The notes under the pieces are model-generated. The model did no database searches. It was given only the letters and a program-made list of their open reading frames with translations, and had not been told where the DNA came from. From Lojkania enalia (Eukaryota > Ascomycota > Dothideomycetes > Pleosporales), in the NCBI GenBank assembly GCA_010094045.1, contig ML986581.1:434001-498000 (forward strand): a stretch of 64,000 nt of DNA. Reading direction: 5' to 3'. Of the stretch, positions 62,683 through 64,000 are shown piece after piece (positions within the stretch are counted from its first letter, which is position 1; every line of letters begins with the position of its first letter). Both the position numbers and the translations under genes were made by a program.

Positions 62683-64000
62683 TCACTTTCTCTTCTTCGC
62701 TAACCTCTTCTCAGCCCGAACGTCCTTCTTCAGTCGGGAGTCTACCATTTTGTATTTCCCCTTAGCTCCCTTTGGTCGGCCCTTGATGCCATTATTACCT
62801 CCCCTCGCAACAACAACAGTGACCTTCTGCTTCGGTTTCTTCTTTGCAGCTCTGCTCATCAGTCGCGCAATACTCTGTGCCTTTTCCTTCTCCGTCATGC
62901 CTTCCTCATCAGCCAGTAGAGCGCTCTTTTTCTTTAGCTTCTCTAGCCGTTGCGCAGCCTTGAACTTCTTCCTCGCCTTGGCCTCGCGGACTTTCTTTAT
63001 AGGCCGGGCATTCAGGGCGCGCATCTTCTCCCTGATGGCAGCAGCAGCGGCGGCCGTAGTAGGTCGTTGAATCTTGGAGTGCTTATTTTCATCATCCAAG
63101 AACCAATCCGGAAGACCGTCAGTATCCCGGAAAGAGTACCTATTGAAGCCGTCATCGACTAGATCGTGTTTTGTCTTCTTTCCAGTGGCAAGTTGATGGG
63201 CTAGCGTCATCGCTTCTGCAGTAATGATGTCAATATTGGGGCGACCATTCTTCATTGGCATGTCGTCTTGCTCCCAAGCGGTCTCCTCACGCTTCACCTC
63301 CTCAATCTTATCTTCATCATTGTCAGATGACTCGTCCAATTCTTCCTCTAGGGGTAATTTCTTTGCATTCGCCTCTGCGACGGGCATTTCTGCTGTCTTC
63401 GACGCTTTTGAAGGTGGGAGCTCTTCAACATCACCTCCATGATCTTCCTCGATGTCAATCCCGCTATCCTCGTCTTCTTCAATACCATCTAACCCGTCGA
63501 TATCCTTGAAAATGTCTTGATCGAAGAATCTTGCTGCGCGTTTTGTAAGACCGCCCACTACGCCCATATTATCATCCAAGTCAGTGATTAAAGCTTGCGA
63601 GTTGTCTTCCTCGTCACTTATCTCACTAGCATCATCTTCGACAATCTCCTCATCACTGCTAGCCTCTTCCTTATCTGTGTCGGAAAACCCATGCCATTCG
63701 CCATCTTCGTCTTCCTTCCTGGCTCGCTTTGCTCGATACTTTGCGTCTTTTGCTGACTTCTGCTCCACGTACTCGTTGTACATGTTGTCAAGATCACGCT
63801 CCAACTGATCCCCCTCTTCGTCCGTCTCTACATCCTCTTCATCACTAGACTCCTGACGCTTTTCTTGCTCCACGACGGTCGCCATCCTTCCCTTAGCTAC
63901 CCTCGCGAGTGCACCGGCATTTTCGACGGCCTTCAATCCAAACATAGAGCCTTCTCCATGAGGTCCGACTTGTTCCATACCAATCTCCATAGGTGTTGTC
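62683..64000 (-). CDS. SPB1: Spb1-type 2'-O-ribose rRNA methyltransferase, C-terminal part (partial)
   Basis: The frame is open from the window edge to TAG-type stop at 62683; the N-terminal methyltransferase domain lies outside the window. Visible are [11 protein letters not shown], long acidic blocks ([36 protein letters not shown]) and the conserved Spb1 C-terminal domain: [70 protein letters not shown], then a Lys-rich tail [27 protein letters not shown]. Spb1 acts in the nucleolus, methylating 25S rRNA in pre-60S particles. This is a single-copy housekeeping gene in known fungi. Intact as far as visible. Confidence 0.95.
   Translation of the reverse strand, partial: TTPMEIGMEQVGPHGEGSMFGLKAVENAGALARVAKGRMATVVEQEKRQESSDEEDVETDEEGDQLERDLDNMYNEYVEQKSAKDAKYRAKRARKEDEDGEWHGFSDTDKEEASSDEEIVEDDASEISDEEDNSQALITDLDDNMGVVGGLTKRAARFFDQDIFKDIDGLDGIEEDEDSGIDIEEDHGGDVEELPPSKASKTAEMPVAEANAKKLPLEEELDESSDNDEDKIEEVKREETAWEQDDMPMKNGRPNIDIITAEAMTLAHQLATGKKTKHDLVDDGFNRYSFRDTDGLPDWFLDDENKHSKIQRPTTAAAAAAIREKMRALNARPIKKVREAKARKKFKAAQRLEKLKKKSALLADEEGMTEKEKAQSIARLMSRAAKKKPKQKVTVVVARGGNNGIKGRPKGAKGKYKMVDSRLKKDVRAEKRLAKKRK

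Noticed and set aside
62750..63808. Several plus-strand frames over SPB1
   Set aside because: Antisense shadows of the acidic and Lys-rich coding sequence, visible as Ser/Phe-rich text.

Overview
The window comes from a filamentous ascomycete of the Pezizomycotina, possibly a leotiomycete. The evidence is gene structure and gene content: short GT-AG introns of about 44-70 bp with CTAAC-type branch points, a HET-domain protein, fungal NLR-type genes, class III alcohol dehydrogenase, Spb1, an AhpC/TSA_2 protein, and AT-rich transposon relics. Several relics carry stop codons one C-to-T (or G-to-A) step from Gln, Arg or Trp codons, the footprint of repeat-induced point mutation (RIP).

Layout. 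0.5-2.9 kb: an intact two-exon HET-domain gene. 3.7-4.4 kb: a decayed multi-pass membrane protein. 6-7.5 kb: an intact PQ-loop transporter. 8.9-10.4 kb: a Fot1/pogo element with both terminal inverted repeats and a TA duplication but no catalytic core. 11.4-11.9 kb: a small CUE-like protein. 13.1-14.3 kb: a secreted alpha/beta hydrolase with three exons. 14.8-18.7 kb: a Ty1/Copia relic, itself hit by a pogo fragment and a solo LTR. 19.2-20.4 kb: a heme-peroxidase pseudogene. 22.1-29.4 kb: a NACHT relic, then a 6.9-kb segment closed by diverged inverted repeats of about 450 bp that holds a pogo transposase fragment and a PNP / NB-ARC / TPR (NLR-like) gene. 29.7-34 kb: a patatin-like phospholipase followed by a cysteine-rich zinc-finger array, interrupted by a sequence gap. 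34-36 kb: a solo LTR and a secreted-protein relic. 36.7-62.6 kb: housekeeping and metabolic genes (class III ADH, AhpC/TSA_2, SET, ABM, an F-box-like protein, a P450 and a small conserved-looking gene) separated by gene-poor stretches, a pogo relic and two more solo LTRs. 62.7 kb to the end: the C-terminal half of Spb1.

How genes may work together. Four families linked to fungal self/non-self recognition (HET, NACHT, PNP-NB-ARC-TPR, patatin) lie within the first 34 kb among transposon debris, and the NLR-like gene is enclosed by inverted repeats. The right half is mostly single-copy metabolism. No classical secondary-metabolite cluster is visible; the P450 stands alone.

Limits. Exon joins were made by eye from splice signals and reading frame. 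Family calls come from motif recognition, not database searches.
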